Below, one piece after another: positions 8,576 through 16,939 of a DNA stretch of 54,335 bases. The stretch spans positions 1 through 54,335 of the forward strand of contig NZ_VZAD01000007.1 in assembly GCF_009495355.1 (NCBI RefSeq). Direction: 5' to 3'. Made by a program: the position numbers and the translations under genes. The notes beneath the pieces were generated by a model that saw only the letters and a program-made list of their open reading frames with translations, ran no database searches and was not told the DNA's origin. Position 1 is the first letter of the stretch. Each line of letters begins with the position of its first letter. The DNA is from Segatella copri (GTDB taxonomy: Bacteria; Bacteroidota; Bacteroidia; Bacteroidales; Bacteroidaceae).

Positions 8576-9451
8576 TTACCCAAGGTATTTCATCAAGATT
8601 TTGATCTTACCACTGTCGCGCAGCTTGATGATGCTCTTCTCACGTATCTGGCGTACACGCTCACGAGTAAGATTGAATTCGCTTCCTATTTCCTCCAGAC
8701 CCTTTTCGTGACATCCAATACCATAGCAGTAGCAGAGGATCTTGCGTTCACGCTCCTTGAGAACGGTGCTGAGAACGCGCTGCAACTCCTGGCTCATAGA
8801 TTCGAAATCAACATGCTTGTCTGTTCGGCTGTCATCGCCCGATGCCATTACGTCAACCATTGCATTGTCGTCATCATCACTACCGAATGGAGCATCAATA
8901 CTCATGTGATGGTTGTCGGCCTTGATGGTCTGGTCGATTTTGGTTTCCTCCATCTTGGTAATCTGGCTCAATTCAGTTACTGATGGCTTGCGCTGGTTCT
9001 CCTGTTCGAACTTGCTGATTTCTGCCTGGATCTTACTCAGAGCTCCAACTTGGTTGAGGGGAAGGCGAACAATACGGCTCTGCTCAGCGATAGCCTGCAG
9101 AATGCTTTGACGAATCCACCATACTGCGTAGGAGATAAACTTAAAACCACGAGTCTCATCAAACTTCTCTGCAGCCTTCACCAAACCGATATTACCCTCA
9201 TCAATCAAGTCGGTAAGACCCAGACCCTGATGTTGGTATTGCTTGGCAACAGATACAACAAATCGAAGATTGGCTTTTACCAATTTCTCCTTGGCACGCT
9301 CTCCCTCACGGCCTCCCTTGCGTATTTTCTGGGCAAGTTCTATCTCTTCATCGATAGAGACCATAGGTTCACGACCAATCTCTACCAGATATTTGTCGAG
9401 TGCTTCACTGGAGCGGTTGGTAATACTTTTACTGATCTTAAGTTGTCTCAT
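8576..9451 (-). CDS. rpoD: Primary sigma factor RpoD/SigA (Bacteroidota type)
   Basis: This is the housekeeping sigma subunit that directs RNA polymerase to most promoters. At 291 residues it is the short Bacteroidota form without region 1.1. Region 1.2 (SSEALDKYLVEIGREPMVS) is followed by region 2 (LVKANLRFVVSVAKQYQ..LTDLIDEGNIGLVKAAEKFD..FKFISYAVWWIRQSI), region 3, and a region 4 helix-turn-helix (LEEIGSEFNLTRERVRQIREKSI). Known Bacteroidota primary sigma factors recognise TTTG/TAnnTTTG, and promoters of that form are seen throughout this window, including a TAACTTTG box upstream of this gene. It is a single-gene transcript ending in a strong terminator. Confidence 0.97.
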   Translation of the reverse strand: MRQLKISKSITNRSSEALDKYLVEIGREPMVSIDEEIELAQKIRKGGREGERAKEKLVKANLRFVVSVAKQYQHQGLGLTDLIDEGNIGLVKAAEKFDETRGFKFISYAVWWIRQSILQAIAEQSRIVRLPLNQVGALSKIQAEISKFEQENQRKPSVTELSQITKMEETKIDQTIKADNHHMSIDAPFGSDDDDNAMVDVMASGDDSRTDKHVDFESMSQELQRVLSTVLKERERKILCYCYGIGCHEKGLEEIGSEFNLTRERVRQIREKSIIKLRDSGKIKILMKYLG

Positions 9452-9523
9452 AAATCTTCTTTTTACCTTGATGTTTTGTTCTAATGATACGTAGGAAAAT
9501 CGCTATTCCTTGAATTCGGGTTG

Positions 9524-9531
9524 CAAAGTTA
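9524..9531 (-). promoter_or_regulatory. Probable -7 box of rpoD
   Basis: Leftward TAACTTTG matches TAnnTTTG, 72 nt before the rpoD start codon. No good -33 element is seen. Confidence 0.55.
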
Positions 9532-9690
9532 CAAAAAAAATACAATATAATTAGCTTTTAAAGAGAAAAAGTTTGCATAACCATGTGTTTTTTAGCTACT
9601 TTAAGAAAGATGTAGGCTCTGTTTTCCTGCTTTTTGTATGCTCAAAAGGTTGAAGATCGATATAATGATGGCGCTTTTTAATGCATATTG
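9532..9690. other. Non-coding spacer between rpoD and the peptide transporter
   Basis: The 333-nt spacer between the two genes holds the rpoD -7 box at its left end and the transporter promoter at its right end. The middle is AT-rich; I see no gene, repeat or strong hairpin in it. Confidence 0.5.
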
Positions 9691-9721
9691 TTTGTATATT
9701 CAAAGAAAATGTGTAACTTTG
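9691..9721 (+). promoter_or_regulatory. Consensus Bacteroidota promoter of the POT transporter gene
   Basis: TTTG at 9691-9694 is separated by 19 nt from TAACTTTG at 9714-9721, the full TTTG-N19-TAnnTTTG arrangement. The 5' leader would be about 55 nt. Confidence 0.75.
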
Positions 9722-9784
9722 CAACCATATTATGTAAAAAACTTGAATCGAAAGAATCATTATAAATAAAACTAAAAAATAATT

Positions 9785-11311
9785 ATGTTTGAGAATCAAC
9801 CAAAAGGTCTGTGGGCCTTAGCTTTGGCTAACACGGGTGAGCGCTTTGGTTATTATACCATGCTCGCAGTGTTCTTACTCTATTTGCAGGCTAACTTCGG
9901 TTTTGAAACTGGATTGGCAAGTACTATTTACTCTACATTCTTGATGATGGTATATTTCTTGCCTATCATCGGAGGTATCGCAGCCGACAAGTTTGGCTTT
10001 GGTCGTATGGTTACTACGGGTATCTTCATTATGTTTATCGGTTATCTCGTGCTCTCACTCCCTCTTGGCAAAGACACTGTTGCTGTTGCCGCAATGGGCA
10101 TTTCGCTTATCCTTATTGCTTTGGGAACAGGTCTGTTCAAGGGTAATCTGCAGGTGATGGTAGGTCGTCTCTACGACGAGCCACAGTACGCCAGCAATCG
10201 TGATTCCGGTTTCTCGCTCTTCTATATGGCTATCAATATCGGTGCCATGTTTGCACCTACTGCAGCCATCAAGATTATGAAGTGGGCGCAGGAGAGCCTG
10301 AGCGTTTCGGTGGAGGATTCATACCACTTTGCATTTGCCGTAGCATGTGCATCGCTTATTGTTAGTATTGCCATCTACTATGCTTTCAGCTTTACATACA
10401 AACACGTTCTTGCTTCTGAGAACAAGAATAAGGACGACAAGGCTCCTGTCAAGGAGGCTAACGAGCTTTCGAAGGCAGAAACCAAGGAGCGCATCGTCTG
10501 CCTCTGTTTGGTATTCGCGGTGGTAATCTTCTTCTGGATGGCTTTCCATCAGAACGGTAATACACTGACACTCTTTGCACGCGACTATACGCAGAAGACT
10601 TCAGAAGGTCTGCAGTCAATGGCATTCGATGTTACCAACCTCGTAGCTTGCATCTTTGTTGTTTACGGAAGCTTCGGTTTGGCACAGAGCAAAACAGGCA
10701 AGGGTAAAGGTATCTCACTTGGTATTATCGTTGCAGCCATCGCCTTCCTCTTCTACAAGTACACCAATCTTGAAGGTGCTGTAGATGTTGAGGCTCCTAT
10801 CTTCCAGCAGTTCAATCCATGCTACGTAGTAGCTTTGACACCTGTGAGCGTAGCTTTGTTCTCATGGCTCAACAAGATAGGCAAGGAGCCAACATCTCCA
10901 GAGAAGATTGGTTTGGGTATGCTCGTTGCAGCTCTCGGTTTTGTATGGATGGCTGTAGGTTCAATGGGTCTGGAGCTTCCTTTGACACAGGGCGACCCTA
11001 CTACCGAGGGTACACGTGTCAGTGCAAATCTCTTGATTTCTACCTATCTCATCCTTACCTTCGCTGAACTTCTGCTCTCTCCAATCGGTATCTCGTTTGT
11101 ATCGAAGGTGGCACCTCCTAAGTATGCAGGTTTGATGATGGGTCTCTGGTTCGGTGCAACAGCTATCGGTAACCAGTTGGTTATGGTGCCAGGTATCATG
11201 TGGGGTCAGAACTTCAACCTCGTTATAATTTGGGGCGTTCTTGCAGGTATCTGCTTGGTCTCAGCTCTCTTCATCTTCTCTATCATCAAGAAGTTGAATC
11301 GCGTGAGCTAA
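9785..11311 (+). CDS. Proton-dependent oligopeptide transporter (POT/PTR family)
   Basis: The 508-residue inner-membrane protein belongs to the POT family, which imports di- and tripeptides with protons. About 12-14 hydrophobic helices are visible. The family signature appears near the N terminus as NTGERFGYY (residues 16-24): the ERF and YY of ExxERFxYY are kept, but the first Glu is Asn16. GIFIMFIGYLVL, GTGLFKGNLQVMVG (PTR motif with GNLQ) and the GFSLFYMAINIGAMFAP motif confirm the family. It sits near a secreted S9 dipeptidyl peptidase, so it may import dipeptides released in the periplasm. A full consensus promoter precedes it and a 13-bp-stem terminator follows. Confidence 0.93.
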   Translation: MFENQPKGLWALALANTGERFGYYTMLAVFLLYLQANFGFETGLASTIYSTFLMMVYFLPIIGGIAADKFGFGRMVTTGIFIMFIGYLVLSLPLGKDTVAVAAMGISLILIALGTGLFKGNLQVMVGRLYDEPQYASNRDSGFSLFYMAINIGAMFAPTAAIKIMKWAQESLSVSVEDSYHFAFAVACASLIVSIAIYYAFSFTYKHVLASENKNKDDKAPVKEANELSKAETKERIVCLCLVFAVVIFFWMAFHQNGNTLTLFARDYTQKTSEGLQSMAFDVTNLVACIFVVYGSFGLAQSKTGKGKGISLGIIVAAIAFLFYKYTNLEGAVDVEAPIFQQFNPCYVVALTPVSVALFSWLNKIGKEPTSPEKIGLGMLVAALGFVWMAVGSMGLELPLTQGDPTTEGTRVSANLLISTYLILTFAELLLSPIGISFVSKVAPPKYAGLMMGLWFGATAIGNQLVMVPGIMWGQNFNLVIIWGVLAGICLVSALFIFSIIKKLNRVS

Positions 11312-11320
11312 ATCGTATAT

Positions 11321-11358
11321 AATCTTGCTTTGATACGTTCAAAGCAAGATTTTTTTTT
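11321..11358 (+). terminator. Terminator of the POT transporter gene
   Basis: A perfect 13-bp stem (11321-11333 with 11339-11351) and 5-nt loop are followed by a run of eight T residues, 9 nt after the stop codon. Confidence 0.93.
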
Positions 11359-11383
11359 ATATTTCCTAAAAAACTCTTTTTTC

Positions 11384-11415
11384 TTTGTTTGTTTGAAAAG
11401 AAAGTTGTATTTTTG
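11384..11415 (+). promoter_or_regulatory. Consensus promoter of the two small membrane-protein genes
   Basis: TTTG at 11384-11387 lies 20 nt before TATTTTTG at 11408-11415. The leader to the first ATG is about 17 nt. Confidence 0.7.
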
Positions 11416-11438
11416 CTGTGTTTTAAATATAAAAGCGT

Positions 11439-11663
11439 ATGACAGCTCGAGAAGATAAAGAAAAGTTAAGGTATAGCCGTGAGAACTTAAGTAAATTCTT
11501 CTATGATTTGGCTAAGGCAACTTTCACAGCTATGGTTGTGGGAGATGTAGTAACTATGTTTTTAAAGGAAGATGTAACAGCTACCGCAATTTGGCTCTTT
11601 GTTACTGGTTTAATTACCACCAGTTTGTTGTCTACGGTTGGGTATAGAATTTCTAAAATGTAA
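11439..11663 (+). CDS. Small two-helix membrane protein (DUF6722-like)
   Basis: The 74-residue protein has a charged N terminus (MTAREDKEKLRYSRENLSK) and two hydrophobic helices (about residues 23-40 and 50-68). It resembles, from memory, the DUF6722 family of small Bacteroidota membrane proteins found next to an even smaller gene; that name is tentative. Function is unknown. It has its own consensus promoter and is followed 4 nt later by a 34-residue gene. The pair is bounded by two strong terminators, so it is an independent two-gene unit. Confidence 0.75.
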   Translation: MTAREDKEKLRYSRENLSKFFYDLAKATFTAMVVGDVVTMFLKEDVTATAIWLFVTGLITTSLLSTVGYRISKM

Positions 11664-11667
11664 AGAT

Positions 11668-11772
11668 ATGGAAGCATTAATAATGACATTGGCTGGTACA
11701 GGAGTAGTGGCTTTGATACTGAATATCTGGTTGAGTACCAAATCTGGTAAAAAATGGCTTAAAAATCTATAA
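11668..11772 (+). CDS. 34-residue single-pass membrane peptide
   Basis: A short frame starting with ATG at 11668 encodes 34 residues: a hydrophobic helix (LIMTLAGTGVVALILNIWL) followed by a basic tail (STKSGKKWLKNL). It starts 4 nt after the stop of the 74-residue gene and ends 6 nt before a strong terminator. The tight spacing, amphipathic tail and terminator position argue that it is a real gene. The layout (one TM helix, positive tail) is that of small regulatory membrane peptides or type I toxins, but no antisense RNA is evident. Function unknown. Confidence 0.6.
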   Translation: MEALIMTLAGTGVVALILNIWLSTKSGKKWLKNL

Positions 11773-11778
11773 GGAAAA

Positions 11779-11813
11779 ACGAGGTAACAGGTTACGCCTG
11801 ATACCTCGTTTTT
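11779..11813. terminator. Bidirectional terminator between the small membrane genes and the S9 peptidase
   Basis: ACGAGGTA pairs with TACCTCGT and, inside it, CAGG pairs with CCTG. T-runs lie on both sides (TTTTTG rightward, GTTTTTCC leftward), so it can serve both convergent units. Confidence 0.85.
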
Positions 11814-11867
11814 GTCTTGTTTTAAATGGAATTGGCTTTTGCCAATATCGTTTTTTCTTTCAAAAGA

Positions 11868-14033
11868 TTATTTCTTCAGCCATTTGTCCAACCAGCCGAA
11901 GAAGGTACGTTGCCAGAGAATTCCGTTCTGTGGTTTCAATACCCAATGATTCTCGTCTGGGAAGATGAGCAGCTCGGCAGGAATGCCACGCAAACGAGCC
12001 GCATTGAAGGCTCCCATGCCTTGGTTTGCATTGATACGATAGTCTTTCTCGCCATGAATGCAGAGGATAGGAGTGTCCCACTTGTCTACAAACTTGTGAG
12101 GGCTGTTCTCGTATGTCTTCTTGGCGTTGACAGTCTGGTCTTTGTTCCAGTAAGCATCATCGTACTCCCAGTTGGAGAACCAAACCTCCTCAGTATCAGT
12201 ATACATGCTTTCGAGGTTGAAAGCTCCATCGTGAGCAAGGAAAGCCTTGAAGCGCTTGTCGTGATGACCAGCCAGATAATATACAGAGAAACCTCCGAAG
12301 CTGGCGCCTACGCAACCCAGGCGGTCTTTGTCTACATAAGGCAGGTTGGCTGTAGCATCGTCGATGGCAGAAAGATAGTCGTTCATACACTGGCCTGTCC
12401 AGTCGCCTGATACTTCCTCGTTCCATTCGCTTCCGAAACCTGGCAGACCGCGACGGTTTGGTAATACTACGACATAGCCATTGGCTGCCATGATCTGGAT
12501 GTTCCAACGATAGCTCCAGAACTGGCTGACAGGACTCTGAGGTCCGCCTTCGCAGAAGAGGAGGGTAGGATACTTTTTGCTGGCATCAAAGTTGGCAGGC
12601 AACATGATCCATACCAACATCTGTTTGCCATCGGTAGTCTTCACCCAGCGTTGTTCGCACTTGCCTAAGTTCAACTGGTTCAGGATGTGGTCGTTCTCAC
12701 GGGTTATCTGTTCCACCTTGGTGGTCTTTGCGTTCTTGCCAGGTGTCACCATATAGATGTCGGTAGGATGGCTCATGCTTGCACGTGTGGCGAGAATCTT
12801 GTTGCCGTTATTGGCAAGCGAAACGCTTCCATAGTCAGCCCAGTCGTTGGTGATTTGTTTTACCTCACCCTTGAAGTTGGTCTGGTAAAGGTTCAATGTT
12901 CCGTGCCATACGCCTATAAAGGTAAGACTCTTGTTGTCCTTGTTCCATGTGAATCCCTCTACATTTGAGTCGAACTTCTCTGTTACGTAATTCTTCTTGC
13001 CAGTGGCGAGATCGTATACGCAGAGTCGGTTGCGGTCGCTCTCGTATCCGTCTCGTGCCATACTTTGCCATGCTATATACTTGCCATCAGCAGAGAACTG
13101 AGGATTGGTGTCATAGCCTGGATTGTTCTTCAAGTTTTCAGGGGCATTGACAGCCTGGTGCTTCATACTCTTGGTAGCATCTACCTTAGGCTCCACGTAG
13201 CCGGCTTCCTTGCAAAGGTTCTTCGTCTCGCGCGTACCTATATTATATAGATAGATATCAGAGTCGGTAGAGATAGCATACTGCAATCCCTCCTTCTTGC
13301 GACAAGTATAGGCGATGGTCTTAGAGTCAGGGCTCCAAGCCAGCTGCTCGATACCACCAAATGGTGCCATAGGGCACTCGTAAGGTTCGCCCTTCAGGAT
13401 GTCTTCCCCCTCACTGACGGTTCCGTCTTCTGCCACTTCAGCTACAAAAGGATGAAGGATGCTCTCCACGTAGTGGTCCCAGTGGCGATAGTTCATGTCA
13501 GTAACGAGTCGGCCTGTAGCCAAAGGAAGGTCGGATGGATTTTCCTTAATGGTGCCGTGGTAGGGCAGTTCCTTGATGAGGATAACCTTCTTGCCGTCTG
13601 GCGAGAAACGGAATCCCTCGATACCGGCCTTGTCATGGGTGAGCTGTTTGCGGTCGGTTCCGTCTGGGTTCATGCTCCAGAGCTGTCCGTCGCGGATAAA
13701 GGCAATTCTCTTACCGTCAGCAATCCATGCGGCATCGCTCTCGCTCTTGGCATCAGTGGTGAGGGCCTTCTGGTTCTTTCCATTGGCATCCATGATGAAG
13801 AGCATCTGGTGACCCTTGTTCTCCTTGACGCTGTAGTAACCTACTTGGTACACGATTTGCTTGCCGTTGGGCGAAGCCTCGGCACCACCAATTCGCCCCA
13901 TGGCCCATAGAGCCTCAGGCGTCATCAGGTGGTTCTCCACCTTGATGTTGTTCTTCTCAATCATTGTTTGTGCATTAGCCATAGTGCCACTCATCGTAAG
14001 TGTGGCAGCGGCTAAGATCATTGTTTTAATCAT
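11868..14033 (-). CDS. Secreted S9 family dipeptidyl peptidase (DPP5-like)
   Basis: The 721-residue protein has a signal peptide (MIKTMILAAATLTMSGTMANAQ), an N-terminal seven-bladed beta-propeller with repeated SPDGK/SADGK/AWSPDSK segments (about residues 40-430), and a C-terminal alpha/beta-hydrolase domain (about 460-721). The likely catalytic triad is Ser578 in GASFGG, Asp664 in GEKDYR and His696 in DENHW. The overall form and the KRFKAFLAHDGAFNLESMY segment resemble dipeptidyl peptidase 5 of Porphyromonas gingivalis, which removes dipeptides in the periplasm. DPP4 or acylaminoacyl peptidase are less likely alternatives. Products could feed the nearby POT transporter. Confidence 0.9.
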   Translation of the reverse strand: MIKTMILAAATLTMSGTMANAQTMIEKNNIKVENHLMTPEALWAMGRIGGAEASPNGKQIVYQVGYYSVKENKGHQMLFIMDANGKNQKALTTDAKSESDAAWIADGKRIAFIRDGQLWSMNPDGTDRKQLTHDKAGIEGFRFSPDGKKVILIKELPYHGTIKENPSDLPLATGRLVTDMNYRHWDHYVESILHPFVAEVAEDGTVSEGEDILKGEPYECPMAPFGGIEQLAWSPDSKTIAYTCRKKEGLQYAISTDSDIYLYNIGTRETKNLCKEAGYVEPKVDATKSMKHQAVNAPENLKNNPGYDTNPQFSADGKYIAWQSMARDGYESDRNRLCVYDLATGKKNYVTEKFDSNVEGFTWNKDNKSLTFIGVWHGTLNLYQTNFKGEVKQITNDWADYGSVSLANNGNKILATRASMSHPTDIYMVTPGKNAKTTKVEQITRENDHILNQLNLGKCEQRWVKTTDGKQMLVWIMLPANFDASKKYPTLLFCEGGPQSPVSQFWSYRWNIQIMAANGYVVVLPNRRGLPGFGSEWNEEVSGDWTGQCMNDYLSAIDDATANLPYVDKDRLGCVGASFGGFSVYYLAGHHDKRFKAFLAHDGAFNLESMYTDTEEVWFSNWEYDDAYWNKDQTVNAKKTYENSPHKFVDKWDTPILCIHGEKDYRINANQGMGAFNAARLRGIPAELLIFPDENHWVLKPQNGILWQRTFFGWLDKWLKK

Positions 14034-14083
14034 GTTTTTTTTATGTTGTTGTTTGATTTATCCCATATATGGTAATCATAGTG

Positions 14084-14091
14084 CAAAAATA
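14084..14091 (-). promoter_or_regulatory. Probable -7 box of the S9 peptidase gene
   Basis: Leftward TATTTTTG, about 50 nt before the start codon. The sequence just upstream of it is shared with the promoter at 16868 (see findings). Confidence 0.55.
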
Positions 14092-14211
14092 ATGATAATT
14101 TTCCAAAGCAGCAAGAAAGTTGTGCAAAATGTACCCATGGGCGGCATTTTATCGAATGATGAGGAGCGAATGTCATATTTGCGGAGAAAAAGTAACAAAC
14201 TTAGGATAAAA

Positions 14212-14243
14212 TTTGTTTTATTCCTTAATAAATTGTATTTTTG
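14212..14243 (+). promoter_or_regulatory. Consensus promoter of the HU-like gene
   Basis: TTTG at 14212-14215 is 20 nt before TATTTTTG at 14236-14243. Transcription would start near 14250, so the whole 84-nt repeat array lies in a 5' leader of about 165 nt. Confidence 0.75.
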
Positions 14244-14257
14244 CCTTCGTATAATCT

Positions 14258-14341
14258 ATGTTCTAAACTATCGAACTTAAGTTCGATAGTTTCGGACACA
14301 AGTTCGATAGTTTAGAACTTAAGTTCGATAGTTTAGAACAT
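14258..14341 (+). repeat. Four abutting 21-nt units, first one inverted, in the HU-like gene leader
   Basis: Units lie at 14258-14278 (inverted), 14279-14299, 14300-14320 and 14321-14341 with no spacers. Unit 1 is the exact reverse complement of unit 4 and nearly so of units 2 and 3. The core is AGTTCGATAGTTTAGAAC. In RNA, unit 1 could pair with any of the other three. Confidence 0.95.
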
Positions 14342-14414
14342 AACTTTATTGCGTGTTCAGAAACAATTTTAACCCATTATAATAACAAATATCAATATAG
14401 AAAGGAACAAAAAC

Positions 14415-15053
14415 ATGGCTAAGTACAAGTTGCAAGAGATGCCGGACGTGCATCATGATGGTAAGCGAAGGGTGTATCCCAAGATGATGATCAACCGTAC
14501 CCTGTCGCGCAAGGAGTTTGTCGAGATGATGCATGATTATCATCGGGGCACGTCGCCCAGTATGGTAGAGGCTGTGTTGATAGATGTCGAGGACATGCTG
14601 GTGAGAATGCTCTCTATGGGATATAATGTCAATCTGGGCAATCTGGGTCATTATTCGCTCTCGTTAGAGTTCAAGGACGACAAGCCTGCCGAGATGCAAG
14701 ACGAGGACGACAAGATGACTTATCGAAGGGTGGGCGTCAAGAACGTCAACTATAGGGCTGCGCCCGAGTTTGTCAAGGAAGTGAAGCTTGAGACTGACCA
14801 GTATTTAGAGCGGGACATGGGTGGTGTGAAACGAGTGTTGAAAAGCAATTACACCCGTGAGGAGCGCATTGCCCGAGCCTTGCAAGTGATAGAGAAAAAT
14901 GGCTTTATCAGCCTTGACGACTATGCCCAGCTCAACAATATGAGTCGTACGGTAGCCTCCGAAGACCTGAAGGGGATTACCGACGACCCTCAGTCGCCCA
15001 TCTGCTCGCACGGTCGCCACAGCCACAAGGTGTGGGTGAAGAGGGAGGCATGA
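14415..15053 (+). CDS. HU-family DNA-binding protein with C-terminal winged-helix-like domain
   Basis: The 212-residue protein starts with the Bacteroidota HU-like domain (about residues 1-125): YKLQEMPDVHHDGKRRVYPK, the helix TLSRKEFVEMMHDYHRGTSPSMVEAVLIDVEDMLVRML, and the GYNVNLGNLGHYSLSLEFKDD strand region. The C-terminal 70 residues (TREERIARALQVIEKNGFISLDDYAQLNNMSRTVASEDL) look like a winged helix-turn-helix. Proteins of this kind are numerous in Prevotella and probably bind DNA; no target is known. Its leader carries a striking 4 x 21-nt array. It converges with the AAA-ATPase gene, with only 7 nt between stop codons. Confidence 0.88.
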   Translation: MAKYKLQEMPDVHHDGKRRVYPKMMINRTLSRKEFVEMMHDYHRGTSPSMVEAVLIDVEDMLVRMLSMGYNVNLGNLGHYSLSLEFKDDKPAEMQDEDDKMTYRRVGVKNVNYRAAPEFVKEVKLETDQYLERDMGGVKRVLKSNYTREERIARALQVIEKNGFISLDDYAQLNNMSRTVASEDLKGITDDPQSPICSHGRHSHKVWVKREA

Positions 15054-15060
15054 ACGGGAG

Positions 15061-16839
15061 TTACTGATTGTTGGTTACTTCTTCGCACACCACCATCTCT
15101 GTACCTCTGTAGATGACGACAATCTTGTGAAGTTGGGTCGTCTTCACGGCGGAAGTGACCACTTCGCTTTGAGCGTAGCGGTTCACTTGAGCCTCGGCTT
15201 CTTTGAAAAGCTGTTGGATGTGCGTATCAGTATCTTTCGATTTGGCGTACTTGAGTTCCACAATATAAGAGTGGGTCATGTCGCTATAGATGTCGAGAAG
15301 CGGACATAGGAAGATGTCAGCATATCCTTCCTGAGTATCTTTTTCGGAGATCGGACGATAGTACTGATTTTGGCAAGTCATGGCAAGCGTGAAGCCATGC
15401 ACAAAATACTCCCCCTTCTGATGGTCTCGCTGGGAGGCGTATTTATGCAAGCTGTCGGCAATGTGCTGGAAGTATGCTCTCCATTTGCCATCATAAGCAA
15501 GATTGCTTGCCAACTCATTCTTTTCGTAGCTGTCGAATGAGAGGTCGTTTTCTTTGTAGGTATCGAGGAGATAAGTAAATAGCTGCTCGCGCACAACCTC
15601 GTTTGGAATTACAAATTTGGTCTTTCCTTTGTATGTTCCGTCGATGGTGACCATTCCGAAGTAAAACAATAGGCTGACGAAATTGTCGGGGTTGCCAATC
15701 AGCTCTGCAGGAAATCCCGACTTGAGTTCGCCCGTGATGTAACCTTGCTGCACCAGTTGCTGGATGATAGAGGCATCGTGGGCAAACTCCTTGTCTCTGC
15801 GGATGAGCATGCGGAGCTTGTTGTAGTCGGTGCGGATGTTTTCGTCTATCATGTGGTCGGGCACCTCACAATCATTGTTCACATAATTGTCGATGAAGTA
15901 AAGCACCATGTTGGAGTTGTACATCGTCACTTTGCCGAACTTCTTGAGTGCAAAGCAATAGTTGTCGTACCATGGCTTCATGATGGTTATCAATTCATCG
16001 ATGGTATGGTTGAACTCGTATTGGGTGGAGTAGTATTCGAGCATGGCTCGTACTTCTTTCTCCGTGAATCCCGTCAGTTCATTGAATTGGGCACTCAGAG
16101 TGTAGTTGGTGCCAATGTTGAATCCACTGGTCAGGTCGTCTAATGTGACAGGGCTGACTCCTGTCACGAATACACGGGCGATGGTAGAATCCGTGCCAGC
16201 CTTGATCGTGTCGAAGAAAGTGCGCAAGTAGCCCTCGCCATGAGTTTCTTTGCGATATTTGTCCAGGCAATTGGGCTCGGCAAGAATCTTGTTGGTGAAA
16301 TGGTCGTACTCGTCAATGAAGAGGAACACCTTGGCGTTGGTCTTCTCGCATTCACGGCACAAAAAGTTCAGTTGCTTGACCGCACCATCCAGTTGGTTCA
16401 TACCTTCTTTGATGCCTTTTGGCAAATATTGTGCGTATACATCGCAGAAAAAATTAAAGGCTATACGACAATGGTCGTCTAATCCCTTTTTATAGTCTTT
16501 CAGTTCTGCATTTACTATTGCAAAGTTGAGCTTGATGACAAGATATTTGTTGTGCTCGGGTGTGGGATGTTGACCGATGTAGAGATGCCCGAAGAGCTTG
16601 TCGAAGATGTCTGCTCGATTAATGTCGTAGTAATGCTCAAGCATGGAGAGGGTGAGGCTCTTGCCGAATCGGCGAGGGCGGATGTAGAAGAAGAACTTGT
16701 TGGCTCTTTCAATTTTCTCCACGAATGGAGTCTTGTCGACATAGTAGCAGTCATCCTCTATGACGGCTTTGAAGTTCATCATGCCGTAAGGGATGCGCTT
16801 AGGATATTTTCGAATGCTCGTTGATTGGTTCTCTACCAT
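15061..16839 (-). CDS. AAA-ATPase-like protein with C-terminal PD-(D/E)XK nuclease-like domain
   Basis: The 592-residue protein matches the AAA-ATPase_like plus DUF1703 (PD-(D/E)XK superfamily) architecture that occurs in many copies in Prevotella and Bacteroides genomes. The N terminus has IPYGMMNFKAVIEDDCYYVDKT, Walker A RPRRFGKSL (about residues 54-62) and Walker B KVFLFIDEYDH. The C-terminal domain shows GYADIFLCPLLD and the E-x-K strand YIVELKYAK, typical of the nuclease fold. The biological role is unsettled; links to mobile elements or defence have been suggested. The promoter region resembles that of the S9 peptidase gene. Confidence 0.9.
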   Translation of the reverse strand: MVENQSTSIRKYPKRIPYGMMNFKAVIEDDCYYVDKTPFVEKIERANKFFFYIRPRRFGKSLTLSMLEHYYDINRADIFDKLFGHLYIGQHPTPEHNKYLVIKLNFAIVNAELKDYKKGLDDHCRIAFNFFCDVYAQYLPKGIKEGMNQLDGAVKQLNFLCRECEKTNAKVFLFIDEYDHFTNKILAEPNCLDKYRKETHGEGYLRTFFDTIKAGTDSTIARVFVTGVSPVTLDDLTSGFNIGTNYTLSAQFNELTGFTEKEVRAMLEYYSTQYEFNHTIDELITIMKPWYDNYCFALKKFGKVTMYNSNMVLYFIDNYVNNDCEVPDHMIDENIRTDYNKLRMLIRRDKEFAHDASIIQQLVQQGYITGELKSGFPAELIGNPDNFVSLLFYFGMVTIDGTYKGKTKFVIPNEVVREQLFTYLLDTYKENDLSFDSYEKNELASNLAYDGKWRAYFQHIADSLHKYASQRDHQKGEYFVHGFTLAMTCQNQYYRPISEKDTQEGYADIFLCPLLDIYSDMTHSYIVELKYAKSKDTDTHIQQLFKEAEAQVNRYAQSEVVTSAVKTTQLHKIVVIYRGTEMVVCEEVTNNQ

Positions 16840-16867
16840 ATTTTTACACCTTTTTTATATTGTTCTG

Positions 16868-16875
16868 CAAAAATA
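16868..16875 (-). promoter_or_regulatory. Probable -7 box of the AAA-ATPase gene
   Basis: Leftward TATTTTTG, 28 nt before the start codon. Confidence 0.55.
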
Positions 16876-16939
16876 AGGATAATTTTCCGAAATAACAAGA
16901 AACTTCTTCAAAAGATATTTTGAACATTATATCATGATT

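Noticed and set aside
14258..14341. CRISPR array
   Set aside because: The 21-nt units abut without spacers, one is inverted and no cas gene is present. The arrays at 45758 and 54225 fail for the same reason.
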